A stretch of 64,000 nt of DNA. It comes from Neglectibacter timonensis (GTDB lineage Bacteria > Bacillota > Clostridia > Oscillospirales > Acutalibacteraceae). The stretch covers positions 1,256,758 to 1,320,757 of the forward strand of contig NZ_LT160640.1 of the NCBI RefSeq assembly GCF_900048895.1, written 5' to 3'. Under the pieces are notes generated by a model. It ran no database searches, was not told the origin of the DNA, and saw only the letters and a program-made list of their open reading frames with translations. The position numbers and the translations under genes are program-made. Positions 47,143 through 55,945 of this stretch are shown here, piece after piece (within the stretch, counting starts at the first letter, position 1; each line of letters begins with the position of its first letter).

Positions 47143-48054
47143 TCAGGCCTGCGCCCCCATAGTTTTCACCAGCACGGCCTTCTGCGCATGGAGACGGTTT
47201 TCCGCCTCCTCAAAAATGCACCCGGCATTTTGTTCAAATACCTCTGCCGTGATCTCTTCGCCGCGGTGGGCGGGCAGGCAGTGCTGGACCATGGCGTCCG
47301 GCTTGGCCTGGGCCATCAGCTTTTCATCCACGCAGTAGCCCTTGAATGCAGCTTCCCGCTTCGCCCGTTCCTCCTCCTGACCCATGGAAGTCCATACGTC
47401 GGTGATCACCACGTCGGCGTCCTTTGCCGCCTGCAGGGGGGAATCCGTCAGCTCAAAGCAGTTGTACTGCGAGGCGAATTCCAGGATCTCCCGGGGGGGA
47501 CGATATCCTTCGGGACAGGCCACAGACACGCTCATTCCCACCTTGAGGCAACCCACAATTAAGGAGTTCATCATGTTGTTACCGTCGCCGATAAAGCACA
47601 TTTTCAGCCCTTCCAGAGAGCCCTTATACTCCCGGATGGTCATCAGGTCCGCCAAAATTTGGCAGGGATGGCAAAAATCGGTGAGCCCATTGATTACAGG
47701 TACGCTGCCGTACTCCGCCAAAGCCTCCACTTCATCCTGATCGAAGGTGCGGATCATAATGCCGTCCACATAGCGGGAAAGCACCCGGGCCGTATCCTGC
47801 ACCGGTTCGCCCCGGCCGATCTGAGAACCGTCGGAGGAAAGCACCACCGCATATCCGCCCAGCTGGTTGATGCCCACCTCAAAGGACACCCTGGTGCGGG
47901 TGGAGGACTTTTCAAAGATCATACCCAGGCATTTTCCCTTCAGGTAGGGGTGCTCGATCCCATGTTTGGTTTCATATTTCAATTGATCGGCCAGGTTGAG
48001 AATTTCAATAATCTCCTCCCCGGTCAGATCCAGCAGCTTCAGCAGATGTTTCAT
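47143..48054 (-). CDS. argF: Ornithine carbamoyltransferase
   Basis: 303 residues from the ATG at 48054 (AAAGGG eight bases upstream). Carbamoyl-phosphate site SSTRTRVSFE, DGRGEP-like segment GRGEPVQDTARVLSRY, ornithine-binding FCHPCQILAD and HCLPAHRGEE near the C-terminus. It makes citrulline from ornithine; it closes the arg cluster, with the biosynthetic role supported by context (no arcA or arcC nearby). Confidence 0.96.
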   Translation of the reverse strand: MKHLLKLLDLTGEEIIEILNLADQLKYETKHGIEHPYLKGKCLGMIFEKSSTRTRVSFEVGINQLGGYAVVLSSDGSQIGRGEPVQDTARVLSRYVDGIMIRTFDQDEVEALAEYGSVPVINGLTDFCHPCQILADLMTIREYKGSLEGLKMCFIGDGNNMMNSLIVGCLKVGMSVSVACPEGYRPPREILEFASQYNCFELTDSPLQAAKDADVVITDVWTSMGQEEERAKREAAFKGYCVDEKLMAQAKPDAMVQHCLPAHRGEEITAEVFEQNAGCIFEEAENRLHAQKAVLVKTMGAQA

Positions 48055-48155
48055 CTTGATGACCCTTCCTTTCCCGCGCCTGTCCTCGTTCTTTTCGGGC
48101 CGGCGCACTTAAATATTCTGATTTCGTCTACATTCCAAGGACAAATAGCTTTCCG

Positions 48156-48683
48156 TTATACTTCCGGAGCCGGAATGCTGTACACGTTGAGCTGCAGCAG
48201 CATTCCCCGCATATTTTCATATTCGTCCGTCCCCTTAAGGACGCCGCCCAGCGATTCCGCCAGATGTATGCTGGCCGGATTCCGGCGGTCCGCCTCCCAG
48301 CGGAAAGAGGCATAGCCCTTTTGCCCGTAATAGCCGAGCATCGCGCCGACAGCCTCACGGGCGTAACCCTGCCGCCAGAATTCTTTCCTGATCCACACTC
48401 CCACCTCCGGCTCCCTGTCGGAGAGGCCGTGGATATCCGCGACGCCGAGAAATTGGTTTTTCCTATCCCGCAGGGTGAAGAGAACGGAACCCACGCTGTC
48501 CCCTTCCGCAAACTGCAGAATTTCCCGTACCGCCTCCTCCGGAGAGCCGTAGGGCTTCGGGTATTGGTAGTGCGCAATCTCCTCCGTATAATAGGCAAAA
48601 AGGTCCGCTCCATCCTCTTCCTGCATGGGGACAAGGGTCAGGCGGGGCGTCTCAATCGGCAGCTGGCCTCCCCACTTTATCAT
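48156..48683 (-). CDS. GNAT acetyltransferase (RimJ/RimL-like) within the arg cluster
   Basis: 175 residues. RimJ/L-type GNAT: ETPRLTLVPMQEEDGADLF at the N-terminus, EVGVWIRKEFWRQGYAREA for acetyl-CoA binding, and NPASIHLAESLGG. The start overlaps the argD stop by ATGA (48680-48683), so it is translationally coupled to argD and almost surely co-transcribed. It has no known part in arginine synthesis; a role in acetylating an intermediate or a protein is open. Confidence 0.85.
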   Translation of the reverse strand: MIKWGGQLPIETPRLTLVPMQEEDGADLFAYYTEEIAHYQYPKPYGSPEEAVREILQFAEGDSVGSVLFTLRDRKNQFLGVADIHGLSDREPEVGVWIRKEFWRQGYAREAVGAMLGYYGQKGYASFRWEADRRNPASIHLAESLGGVLKGTDEYENMRGMLLQLNVYSIPAPEV

Positions 48684-49849
48684 AGCTCACCTAAAACCTT
48701 TTCAAAGACAGCAAGCCCCTTGTCAATCTCTTCCTTTGTGATGGTCAGCGGCGGCAAAAAGCGGACCAATTCTTTGGCTGTGAGAACCAAAAGACCCTCC
48801 TCCGCACAGCGCACCAGCACATCGTGAGCGTCGCCTGTTTTGAGCTTCACGCCCAGCATCAATCCCTTGCCCCGCACGTATTCCACCTGGGGCAGCTCTT
48901 CCAGCCTCTCTTTCAGATAGGCCCCTTTTTCCTGCACCTCCCGGAGGAAAGCAGGATCCTTTACCCGCTTAACCACCTCTCTGGCCCCCGCGCACACCAC
49001 GGGATTTCCGCCGAAGGTGGACCCCTGCATGCCGGGCTGCAAAATATCCTTCAGCTTCTCGTTCACCAGGCAGGCTCCGATAGGCAGGCCTCCTGCCAGG
49101 CCCTTGGCGGTGGTCGCCACATCCGGTTCCACGCCGTAGCCCTGGTAGCTGTAAAAGCTGCCGGTACGGCCCACGCCTGTCTGCACTTCGTCGATCATCA
49201 GCAGCACGTCCTGCTCCGTGCACAGCTTCCGCAGGCCCTGCACAAAAGCCTCCTCCATGGGAACCACGCCGCCCTCGCCCTGCACGGTTTCGATGAGCAC
49301 GGCGCAGACAGTGCCGTCCAGCAGTGCTTCCACGCTGGAAAGGTCGTTGCCCTCCGCATAGACAAACCCTTCTGTCAGCGGCAGAAAGTCCTGATGGAAT
49401 GCAGCCTGCCCTGTAGCGGCCAGCGTGGTCAGCGTTCTGCCGTGAAAGGAATTGTTCAGAGTGACAATCTGATACGCGCCCCGCTTCTCCCCATACTTCC
49501 GAGCGACCTTGACGGCGCATTCATTGGCTTCTGCCCCTGAATTGCAGAAAAACGCCTTCGCCATGCCGGAAGCCTTGCACAGTTCCTCTGCGAGCGATGT
49601 ATTCTGGGGGCTGTAATAATAGTTGCACAGATGCTGAATCTCCGCTGCCTGCGCGGCTACCGCCGACGCCCATGCAGGGTCGCTGTACCCCAGGGCGTTG
49701 ACCCCGATGCCGGAGGTAAAATCGATATACTCTTTGCCTTCCGTGTCCCAGGCCCGGGCATTCCTTCCCTTCACCAGAGATGCGTCCACCCTGCCGTATG
49801 TGTGCAGGATATAGCTTTGATCCTGATCCTTGATCTCCTGAAATGTCAT
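48680..49849 (-). CDS. argD: Acetylornithine aminotransferase
   Basis: 389 residues. Class III aminotransferase: FFCNSGAEANECAVKVARK, FHGRTLTTLAATGQ, DEVQTGVGRTG and the PLP lysine in TTAKGLAGGLPIGA. It converts N-acetylglutamate semialdehyde to N-acetylornithine. GAAAGGAA precedes the ATG. It follows the TfoX-C gene by 13 nt. Confidence 0.95.
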   Translation of the reverse strand: MTFQEIKDQDQSYILHTYGRVDASLVKGRNARAWDTEGKEYIDFTSGIGVNALGYSDPAWASAVAAQAAEIQHLCNYYYSPQNTSLAEELCKASGMAKAFFCNSGAEANECAVKVARKYGEKRGAYQIVTLNNSFHGRTLTTLAATGQAAFHQDFLPLTEGFVYAEGNDLSSVEALLDGTVCAVLIETVQGEGGVVPMEEAFVQGLRKLCTEQDVLLMIDEVQTGVGRTGSFYSYQGYGVEPDVATTAKGLAGGLPIGACLVNEKLKDILQPGMQGSTFGGNPVVCAGAREVVKRVKDPAFLREVQEKGAYLKERLEELPQVEYVRGKGLMLGVKLKTGDAHDVLVRCAEEGLLVLTAKELVRFLPPLTITKEEIDKGLAVFEKVLGEL

Positions 49850-49862
49850 ACGCCAATTCCTT

Positions 49863-50120
49863 TCACAATTTATGCTGCCTGTAAAACTCTTTCAGTTCGG
49901 CCTTGACCTCTTCGGGCAGTTCCTTTTTGGGAATTCCACGGACCGCACCCTCCAAGCCCTGCAGCCGTTGGATACAGGCGGAAGGATCAATGGCCTGAAT
50001 TTTCAGCCAAGCCTCTTGCGCGCCGGTTTCCTCCAGCTGCTTCAGGGTGGTGATCCCCACTTGCCGGAGCTGTTCCTCTACAACGCTCCCGATATTCGGC
50101 AGCTTTGCCAATTCTCCCAT
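49863..50120 (-). CDS. TfoX C-terminal-domain (helix-hairpin-helix) protein
   Basis: 85 residues; AGGAGG six bases before the ATG. LPNIGSVVEEQLRQVGITTL is a helix-hairpin-helix signature of the TfoX/Sxy C-terminal domain, here as a stand-alone protein with a Lys/Glu-rich end. It may bind DNA or a protein. Its placement 13 nt before argD, inside an arginine cluster, is unexplained. Confidence 0.82.
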   Translation of the reverse strand: MGELAKLPNIGSVVEEQLRQVGITTLKQLEETGAQEAWLKIQAIDPSACIQRLQGLEGAVRGIPKKELPEEVKAELKEFYRQHKL

Positions 50121-50380
50121 CTCTTCCTCCTGCAGCTTTTTAAAAGCTGCGCAAGACTTTTTTCCTTCGCAGCGTTAGCTTTCGCTTGTTTTCAGCTTTC
50201 TGGACCAACCGAAAGTACAAGCCAAAGCTTACTCGTGTGTCCCCGTACGCCGCGCCGTCATATTTCATCCGACCTGCGGAACAGCTTCGGCAGTGTCCTC
50301 CTAAACCGCGGTATCTCGCTTGCGGTCGCCGTCCAGCAAAGTACTGAAAACTACACGACACGAATGAAGGAATACGTTTC
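50121..50380. repeat. Probable inserted repeat element between argB and the TfoX-C gene
   Basis: 260 nt without a credible gene in an otherwise tightly packed operon. It starts with a palindrome GCAGCTTTT/AAAAGCTGC (50132-50150), and shows dispersed short dyads (e.g. AACCGCGGT near 50305). Codon use in any frame is poor; the open frame that runs through it from argB looks like the spurious proteins often annotated on dispersed clostridial repeats. No second copy is in this window. Confidence 0.45.
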
Positions 50381-51232
50381 TCAATAGAACATGGTGCCGA
50401 TACCCTCGTCGGTAAAGAGCTCCACCAGGATGGAATGAGGGATGCGGCCGTCGATGATGTGGGCGCGCCCCACGCCGCGGCGCACCGCATCCACACAGCA
50501 GTCGATTTTCGGAATCATACCGCCGCTGATGATGCCTTCCTTTTTCAAGCGGCTTACATCGCTGACGTTTACCACGGGAATGATGGTGGATTCATCTTCC
50601 TTATCCCGCAGAAGGCCGCGCACGTCGGTCATCAGGATGAGCTTCATGGCTCCAAGCTCCGCCGCAATGCGGGCCGCCGCCACATCGGCATTGATGTTGT
50701 AGGCCTCCCCGTGGTACCCGGAAGCCACGGTGGAAACAACCGGGATGTATCCGTTTTTGGCCGCATTCTCAATGATTTCAGAATTGACCTCCCGGATCTC
50801 TCCCACAAATCCTAAATCGTCTTCCAGCTTGTCGGCCTTGAGCATGGAACCGTCCATACCGCAAAGCCCCACCGCCTTGCCGCCCTGGGCCTCCAACAGC
50901 TGTACCAGATCCTTGTTTACCTTTCCGGCCAACACCTGCTGGACAATGTCCATGGTCTCCTGATCCGTATACCGCATACCGCCCACAAATTTGCTCTCTT
51001 TGCCGATCTTCTTCAGCATGGCGCTGATTTCCGGACCGCCGCCGTGCACCAGCACCACATTGATGCCCACCAGCTGCATCAGTACAATGTCGCTCATCAC
51101 GGCGTCCTTGAGCTCTTCATTGATCATAGCGTTTCCGCCGTATTTGACCACGACGGTGGCGCCTGCATATTTCTTGATGTATGGCAGGGCCTGCACCAGC
51201 ACGGCGGCCCGTTCCGAATTCGAGATATCCAT
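50381..51232 (-). CDS. argB: Acetylglutamate kinase
   Basis: 283 residues from the ATG at 51232 (AAGGGG upstream). Amino-acid kinase fold: VVVKYGGNAM, VLVHGGGPEISAML, substrate loop VGGMRYTD, YNINADVAAARIA and GGMIPKIDCCVDAVRRG. It phosphorylates N-acetylglutamate, and in cyclic pathways it is the arginine-inhibited step. The N-terminal helix needed for arginine inhibition (about 1-25, SERAAVLVQALPYIKKYAG) is present. Confidence 0.96.
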   Translation of the reverse strand: MDISNSERAAVLVQALPYIKKYAGATVVVKYGGNAMINEELKDAVMSDIVLMQLVGINVVLVHGGGPEISAMLKKIGKESKFVGGMRYTDQETMDIVQQVLAGKVNKDLVQLLEAQGGKAVGLCGMDGSMLKADKLEDDLGFVGEIREVNSEIIENAAKNGYIPVVSTVASGYHGEAYNINADVAAARIAAELGAMKLILMTDVRGLLRDKEDESTIIPVVNVSDVSRLKKEGIISGGMIPKIDCCVDAVRRGVGRAHIIDGRIPHSILVELFTDEGIGTMFY

Positions 51233-51262
51233 CAGCAATCTACCCCTTCGCTATAAGTTCAT

Positions 51263-51568
51263 TCAGACCAGCAGCAGCAATACAAACACCACGAACACAC
51301 ATAAGACCACCAGAATTCCCAAAACCAGGGAGACCAGCAGGAACCGCCGGATCCATCTGGAGATTCCCAGCCTCTTCGAAAGCAGCAGGAAAAAGAACAC
51401 GGCAAGCTCCAGGGCTGCGAACACCAGGCTGGCAGCCGGATGGAAAAGCAGCATACTGCCGGTAAACAGCAGCACTGCGAAAAGCAGAGAGAACCCTGCC
51501 ACCGCGCAGCCAAAGCAGAAAGCAGCCATATCCCAGGGAGAGTTCCGGAGAGCCTTCTGTTTTTTCAT
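51263..51568 (-). CDS. Small three-helix membrane protein in the arg cluster
   Basis: 101 residues with three hydrophobic segments (about 14-45, 47-64, 75-101) and a basic loop SKRLGISRWIRR. GGAGAT lies upstream of the ATG, which overlaps the argJ stop (ATGA at 51565-51568). No family recognised. Coupling to argJ suggests co-expression with arginine synthesis, perhaps for export or sensing, but nothing in the sequence shows it. Confidence 0.7.
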   Translation of the reverse strand: MKKQKALRNSPWDMAAFCFGCAVAGFSLLFAVLLFTGSMLLFHPAASLVFAALELAVFFFLLLSKRLGISRWIRRFLLVSLVLGILVVLCVFVVFVLLLLV

Positions 51569-52779
51569 GTGCGGTAATCTCCATTGATTTTCACATAATC
51601 GTAGGTCAGGTCGCAGCCGTATGCCTCAGCGCTCTCACCGCCCATATGCAGGGAAACCAATATGGTGATCTCCTTTTCCCCCAGCACTTCGCTGGCCTTC
51701 TCTTCCGAGAATTCGATGCCCGCGCCGTTCCTGCAGACATCCACCTGCCCCTTTACGGACCGGAAGGAAACGTCGATTTTTTCCACATCCACTGCCGCTC
51801 CAGAATAGCCGATGGCGCACAGCACACGGCCCCAGTTGGCATCCGCGCCGAACATGGCGGCCTTGAACAGGGTGGAGCAGATTACTGATTTGGCCACCGT
51901 CTTGGCCGTTTCCTCGTCCTCCGCTCCATCCACGCTGCAGACCAGGAGCTTTGTAGCGCCCTCTCCATCTCCCGCCATCAGCTTGGAGAGCTCTCTGCAC
52001 ACAGCCTCCAAAGCCTCTGTAAAGGCTGCGTAATCCTCATTTTCCTCCACAATTTCAGGATTTCCCGCCACGCCGTTTGCCAGCACCGCGAAGGTGTCGT
52101 TGGTGGAGGTGTCCCCGTCTATGCTGATCATGTTGAAGGTATTTCCAGTCACTTTGTGAATCGCCCGGTCCAGCATGGCGGTGGAGATGGCGCAGTCCGT
52201 GGTGAGGAAGCACAGCATGGTGGCCATGTTGGGGTGAATCATCCCGCTGCCCTTTGAAATGCCGCCCAGCTTCACTGTTTTGCCGCCGATTACGGTCTGA
52301 ACCGCCACCTCCTTCGGGATGGTATCAGTGGTCATAATGGCAGCGGCAGCGGCTGAGGAACCGTCCGGGCTGAGGGAATCCTTCAGCGCCTGGGCCGCAT
52401 TCTCGATGGGTTCGATGGGAAGCACTTGGCCGATCACGCCGGTGGAAGCCACAATCACGTCCTGGGGTTCAATCCCCAAAACCTCTGCGGCGATTCTGCA
52501 CATCTTTTCCGCCTTTTCCGCCCCGTCGGCGTTGCAGGTGTTGGCGTTGCCCGAATTGCAGATGACGGCTTTGGCCTTACCATCCGCAAGATTTTTCTTC
52601 GTCACCAGGATGGGCGCGCCTTTGACCAGGTTGGTGGTATAGACCGCCGCCGCATTGCAGGGCGTTTCGCTGTAAATCATAGCCAGGTCTGGCTTTGCCT
52701 TATTCTTACGGATGCCGCAGTGGATGCCGCCCGCCACAAAGCCCTGAGCCGCGGTAACACCGCTGGATATGTATTCCAT
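51565..52779 (-). CDS. argJ: Bifunctional ornithine acetyltransferase / N-acetylglutamate synthase
   Basis: 404 residues. The self-processing site is in KGSGMIHPNMATMLCFLTTD, where the chain is cut before the Thr of the ATML segment to give alpha and beta subunits. Other features are VICNSGNANTC and DGDTSTNDT. It recycles the acetyl group from N-acetylornithine to glutamate, so the cell runs the cyclic pathway; no separate argA or argE is in the cluster. AAAGGTAG lies upstream, and an ARG-box-like site precedes it. Confidence 0.96.
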   Translation of the reverse strand: MEYISSGVTAAQGFVAGGIHCGIRKNKAKPDLAMIYSETPCNAAAVYTTNLVKGAPILVTKKNLADGKAKAVICNSGNANTCNADGAEKAEKMCRIAAEVLGIEPQDVIVASTGVIGQVLPIEPIENAAQALKDSLSPDGSSAAAAAIMTTDTIPKEVAVQTVIGGKTVKLGGISKGSGMIHPNMATMLCFLTTDCAISTAMLDRAIHKVTGNTFNMISIDGDTSTNDTFAVLANGVAGNPEIVEENEDYAAFTEALEAVCRELSKLMAGDGEGATKLLVCSVDGAEDEETAKTVAKSVICSTLFKAAMFGADANWGRVLCAIGYSGAAVDVEKIDVSFRSVKGQVDVCRNGAGIEFSEEKASEVLGEKEITILVSLHMGGESAEAYGCDLTYDYVKINGDYRT

Positions 52780-52798
52780 AAATTTTCACTCTACCTTT

Positions 52799-52816
52799 TC
52801 TGAATTTTAATCAATG
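52799..52816 (-). promoter_or_regulatory. ARG-box-like site before argJ
   Basis: Minus strand CATTGATTAAAATTCAGA matches the TNTGAATWWWWATTCANW consensus at 15 of 18 positions. It overlaps a possible -10 (TATCAT) of an internal promoter whose -35 would be TTGCCA. Confidence 0.45.
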
Positions 52817-52907
52817 ATAACACCGCCGCTGGGATGGCAAGGACCGCAAAAATTCTTTCCACAAAAACGCGGGAATCTTCTTGCACGCTCCGATTTTCAA
52901 GCCGCAC

Positions 52908-53948
52908 TCAAAAAGCGGGCGGCACCAGCTTCAAGCCCATGGTTTCCTCCAGCCCAAAGGACAGGTTCATGTTCTGAACCGCCTGGCCCGCAGCGCCCTT
53001 CCCCATATTGTCGATGGCGGAAATCGCCACAAAGGTGCCGGTGCGGGGATCAGTAAACAATGACACATCACAGAAATTGGTGTAATGCACATTTTTCACA
53101 TTGGCCGCCTGGCCCTTCGGCAGCAGGCGAACAAAAAACTCTTCTTCATACTGGGTTCGGTAGGCGTCCCAGATCTGTTCCTCCGTCACACCGGGCTTCA
53201 GCCTTGCATAGCAGGTTGCCAGAATTCCCCGGTTAATGGGCAGCAGATGAGGCACGAATGTGATCTTCATCGCTTCTCCGGAGATCCGGGAAAGGGTCTG
53301 TTCGATTTCCGGCGTGTGGCGGTGGTTTGCCACCTTGTAAGCGGTAAAGCTCTCGTTGAGCTCCGGATAATGGTTCGATTGTACAGGTTTCCGGCCTGCT
53401 CCCGTTACGCCGGACTTGCAGTCCGCAATGATGCCGGCGGTTTCGATCAAACCGTTTTTCAGCGCTGGCACCAGGGCCATAGGCACTGCCGTGGTATAGC
53501 AGCCCGGATTTGCAATCAGCTTTTTCCCCCTGATCTCTTCCCGGAAAAATTCCGGTAGGCCATACACCGCCTTTTCATGCAGGGCCTTATCCGTGTACTC
53601 CCCGCCGTACCACTCTTTATAAATATCCTCGCTCTGCAGGCGGAAATCCGCCCCCATGTCGATAAAGGTTTTCCCCTCACGGTCGCACCGGGCGGCAAGC
53701 TCCTGGGAAAGGCCGTGGGGCAGGGCGGCAAAAATCACATCGCTCTTCTCTACCGCTTCATCTTCCGTACCGCAGACCATATCGCAGAGTTGGTAATAGG
53801 CAGGATATACCTTAGAAAGCTCCATCCCCTCAAAGCTCACAGAGCTGATTGCCTTAAGCTCTGCCTGAGGATGGCCTAAAATCAGCCGGCAGATCTCACT
53901 GCCCGCATAACCCGTAGCGCCTACGACACCCACTTTTATCTTTTCCAT
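52908..53948 (-). CDS. argC: N-acetyl-gamma-glutamyl-phosphate reductase
   Basis: 346 residues. NADP fold VGVVGATGYAGSEICRL, catalytic Cys in IANPGCYTTAVPMAL, and HRHTPEIEQTL with the conserved His. It reduces N-acetylglutamyl phosphate to the semialdehyde. GGAAAGGAATG precedes the ATG. Followed by a 128-nt gap that carries the second ARG-box-like site. Confidence 0.96.
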   Translation of the reverse strand: MEKIKVGVVGATGYAGSEICRLILGHPQAELKAISSVSFEGMELSKVYPAYYQLCDMVCGTEDEAVEKSDVIFAALPHGLSQELAARCDREGKTFIDMGADFRLQSEDIYKEWYGGEYTDKALHEKAVYGLPEFFREEIRGKKLIANPGCYTTAVPMALVPALKNGLIETAGIIADCKSGVTGAGRKPVQSNHYPELNESFTAYKVANHRHTPEIEQTLSRISGEAMKITFVPHLLPINRGILATCYARLKPGVTEEQIWDAYRTQYEEEFFVRLLPKGQAANVKNVHYTNFCDVSLFTDPRTGTFVAISAIDNMGKGAAGQAVQNMNLSFGLEETMGLKLVPPAF

Positions 53949-53954
53949 ACAGGC

Positions 53955-55334
53955 TCATTCCTTTCCCACCAGTTCCAGCACCCTGCGGGCCTGGAACCTG
54001 ACATTTTCCGGAGCCGGGCCGCCCAGAACCCTGCGGCCGCCCACACATTTTTCCAGAGAGATCGCCTGATACACGCCCTCGTCAAAGCTATCGCATATCT
54101 TCTGGTACTCCTCCAGCGGAAGCGTCTCCAGGGTCAGGCCTTTCGCAATGCACAGCGCGACCAGCTCCCCGGTGATTTTATAGGCATCCCGGAAGGGCAG
54201 CCCTTTTTCCGCCACCAGATAGTCCGCGCAGTCCGTGGCGTTGATAAAGCCCCGTGCTGCGGCGTTTCGCATAGTATCCTCCAGCACCGTCATGGTCTGA
54301 AGCATGGGAATCAGGGGTGTGAGGCAGAGCTTCAGGGTATCCACCGCGTCGAACACCGCCTCCTTATCCTCCTGCATATCCTTGTTGTATGCCAGTGGCA
54401 GTCCCTTCATCATGGTGAGCAGGCCCATCAGATCACCGAATACCCTGCCGCTCTTGCCGCGGATTAACTCCGCAATGTCAGGGTTCTTTTTCTGCGGCAT
54501 GATGCTGGAGCCGGTAGAGAAAGCGTCGTCCAGCTCGATAAATTTGTATTCCCAGGAGCACCACAGCACCAGCTCCTCACAGAGCCGGGAGAGATGCACC
54601 ATAGCCATGGACACGGCAAAGGCGATTTCTGCGCAGAAGTCCCGGTCGGACACGCCGTCCAGGCTGTTCTGGCTCACCTTGGAAAAGCCCAGCAGCTTTG
54701 CCGTCAGTTCCCGGTCCAGCGGGTAAGTTGTTCCTGCCAGGGCCCCGCTGCCCAGCGGCATCACATCCATGCGGGCGAGGGCGTCGTCAAACCGGGACAA
54801 ATCCCGCAGCAGCATTTCCGCATAGGCCATCATGTGGTGCCCAAAGGTGGTGGGCTGGGCCCGCTGCAGATGGGTGTACCCCGGCATCACTGCTTCGCTG
54901 TACTGCTCGGCCTTTCCGCACAGGACCCGGATCAGGGACTTCAGCTGTTCCTTCAGCCCGGCACATTCGCCGCGCAGGGTAAGGCGTACGTCCAGCGCCA
55001 CCTGATCGTTCCGGCTGCGCGCCGTATGCAGGCGTTTGCCCGCATCCCCGATTCTGGCGGTCAGTTCCCCCTCGATAAAGGTGTGGATATCCTCGGCGTC
55101 CGGATCGATGGTGAGCGCGCCGCTTTCCAGCTCTTCCCGGATCTGCCGGAGTCCGGCACAAATTTTCTCACTCTCACTCTGCTCGATGATCCCACACTCC
55201 CCCAGCATGGAGGCATGAGCGATGCTGCCCTCGATATCCTCTCGGTACATGCGGCTGTCAATCGAAATGCTGGAATTGAAATCATTTGTTTTGGGATCGG
55301 CTTCCTTCTGGAAGCGGCCTTTCCAAAGCTTCAT
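53955..55334 (-). CDS. argH: Argininosuccinate lyase
   Basis: 459 residues. Fumarase/aspartase superfamily: ARSRNDQVALDVRL, MPGYTHLQRAQPTTFGHH and the signature GSSIMPQKKNPD. It splits argininosuccinate into arginine and fumarate. GAAAGGAAG precedes the ATG; the argC start follows six bases after its stop. Confidence 0.97.
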   Translation of the reverse strand: MKLWKGRFQKEADPKTNDFNSSISIDSRMYREDIEGSIAHASMLGECGIIEQSESEKICAGLRQIREELESGALTIDPDAEDIHTFIEGELTARIGDAGKRLHTARSRNDQVALDVRLTLRGECAGLKEQLKSLIRVLCGKAEQYSEAVMPGYTHLQRAQPTTFGHHMMAYAEMLLRDLSRFDDALARMDVMPLGSGALAGTTYPLDRELTAKLLGFSKVSQNSLDGVSDRDFCAEIAFAVSMAMVHLSRLCEELVLWCSWEYKFIELDDAFSTGSSIMPQKKNPDIAELIRGKSGRVFGDLMGLLTMMKGLPLAYNKDMQEDKEAVFDAVDTLKLCLTPLIPMLQTMTVLEDTMRNAAARGFINATDCADYLVAEKGLPFRDAYKITGELVALCIAKGLTLETLPLEEYQKICDSFDEGVYQAISLEKCVGGRRVLGGPAPENVRFQARRVLELVGKE

Positions 55335-55349
55335 TGCCGTATCTTCCTT

Positions 55350-55877
55350 TCAAAGCAGGGCGCTGTCCGGCTGCCCGATAAATTTTAAAAAATTTTCCCT
55401 GTAGCCCGGCAGATGGGACAGCAGGGACGGGGAGAGTTCCCCCGCTTTGGCCATCCGTACAAATTCCGGGAAATCCACCCACTTGGCCTCACAGGTTTCC
55501 CCTTCCTGGAATTTCACATCCTCCAATGCCACGTTCAGATGCACGCCGTAGTTCCTGCCCAAATAGGGGGCGGAACAGGCGCTGCCCAACAGGGTGAGCT
55601 GGCCTTCTCCGGCTTCAATGCCTGTCTCCTCCCAAAGTTCCCGCAGAATGGCATGCACACAGTCTTCTCCTGCTTGTACATGGCCGGAAGTATTCTCCCA
55701 TTTTCCGGGGGCAAAGCTTTTTTCCATGCTTCGCTTGGTGAGAAAAATCCGGTCGTCCCTGTCCACAATCCAGATACCCACCGTCAAAAGGTATTCGCCT
55801 TCCTGCAAAGCCTCGCCTCTGGCAATCACTTTGCCGGTGCGGTTGCCGTCCTGATCGTAAATATCCACCCGTTCCAC
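55350..55877 (-). CDS. Nudix hydrolase within the arg cluster
   Basis: 175 residues. Complete Nudix box GHVQAGEDCVHAILRELWEE (G-x5-E-x7-REUxEE) then TGI. The N-terminal VDIYDQDGNRTGKVIARGEA is like YfcD/IPP-isomerase-type Nudix proteins. It lies between argG and argH with 15 nt to argH and 68 nt to argG, so it is probably co-transcribed. It may clear a damaged nucleotide; a link to arginine is not evident. Confidence 0.88.
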   Translation of the reverse strand: MERVDIYDQDGNRTGKVIARGEALQEGEYLLTVGIWIVDRDDRIFLTKRSMEKSFAPGKWENTSGHVQAGEDCVHAILRELWEETGIEAGEGQLTLLGSACSAPYLGRNYGVHLNVALEDVKFQEGETCEAKWVDFPEFVRMAKAGELSPSLLSHLPGYRENFLKFIGQPDSALL

Positions 55878-55945
55878 GTTCCGCCCTCCAACAGGGAAAG
55901 GGCAGACAGCCTGCCGTCCACCCCATCCAACTTGATCGCCCTCAA

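Noticed and set aside
50140-50496. 118-codon minus-strand frame through the argB end and the following gap
   Set aside because: It overlaps argB in another frame and reads through a probable repeat; basic, low-complexity product typical of spurious calls.
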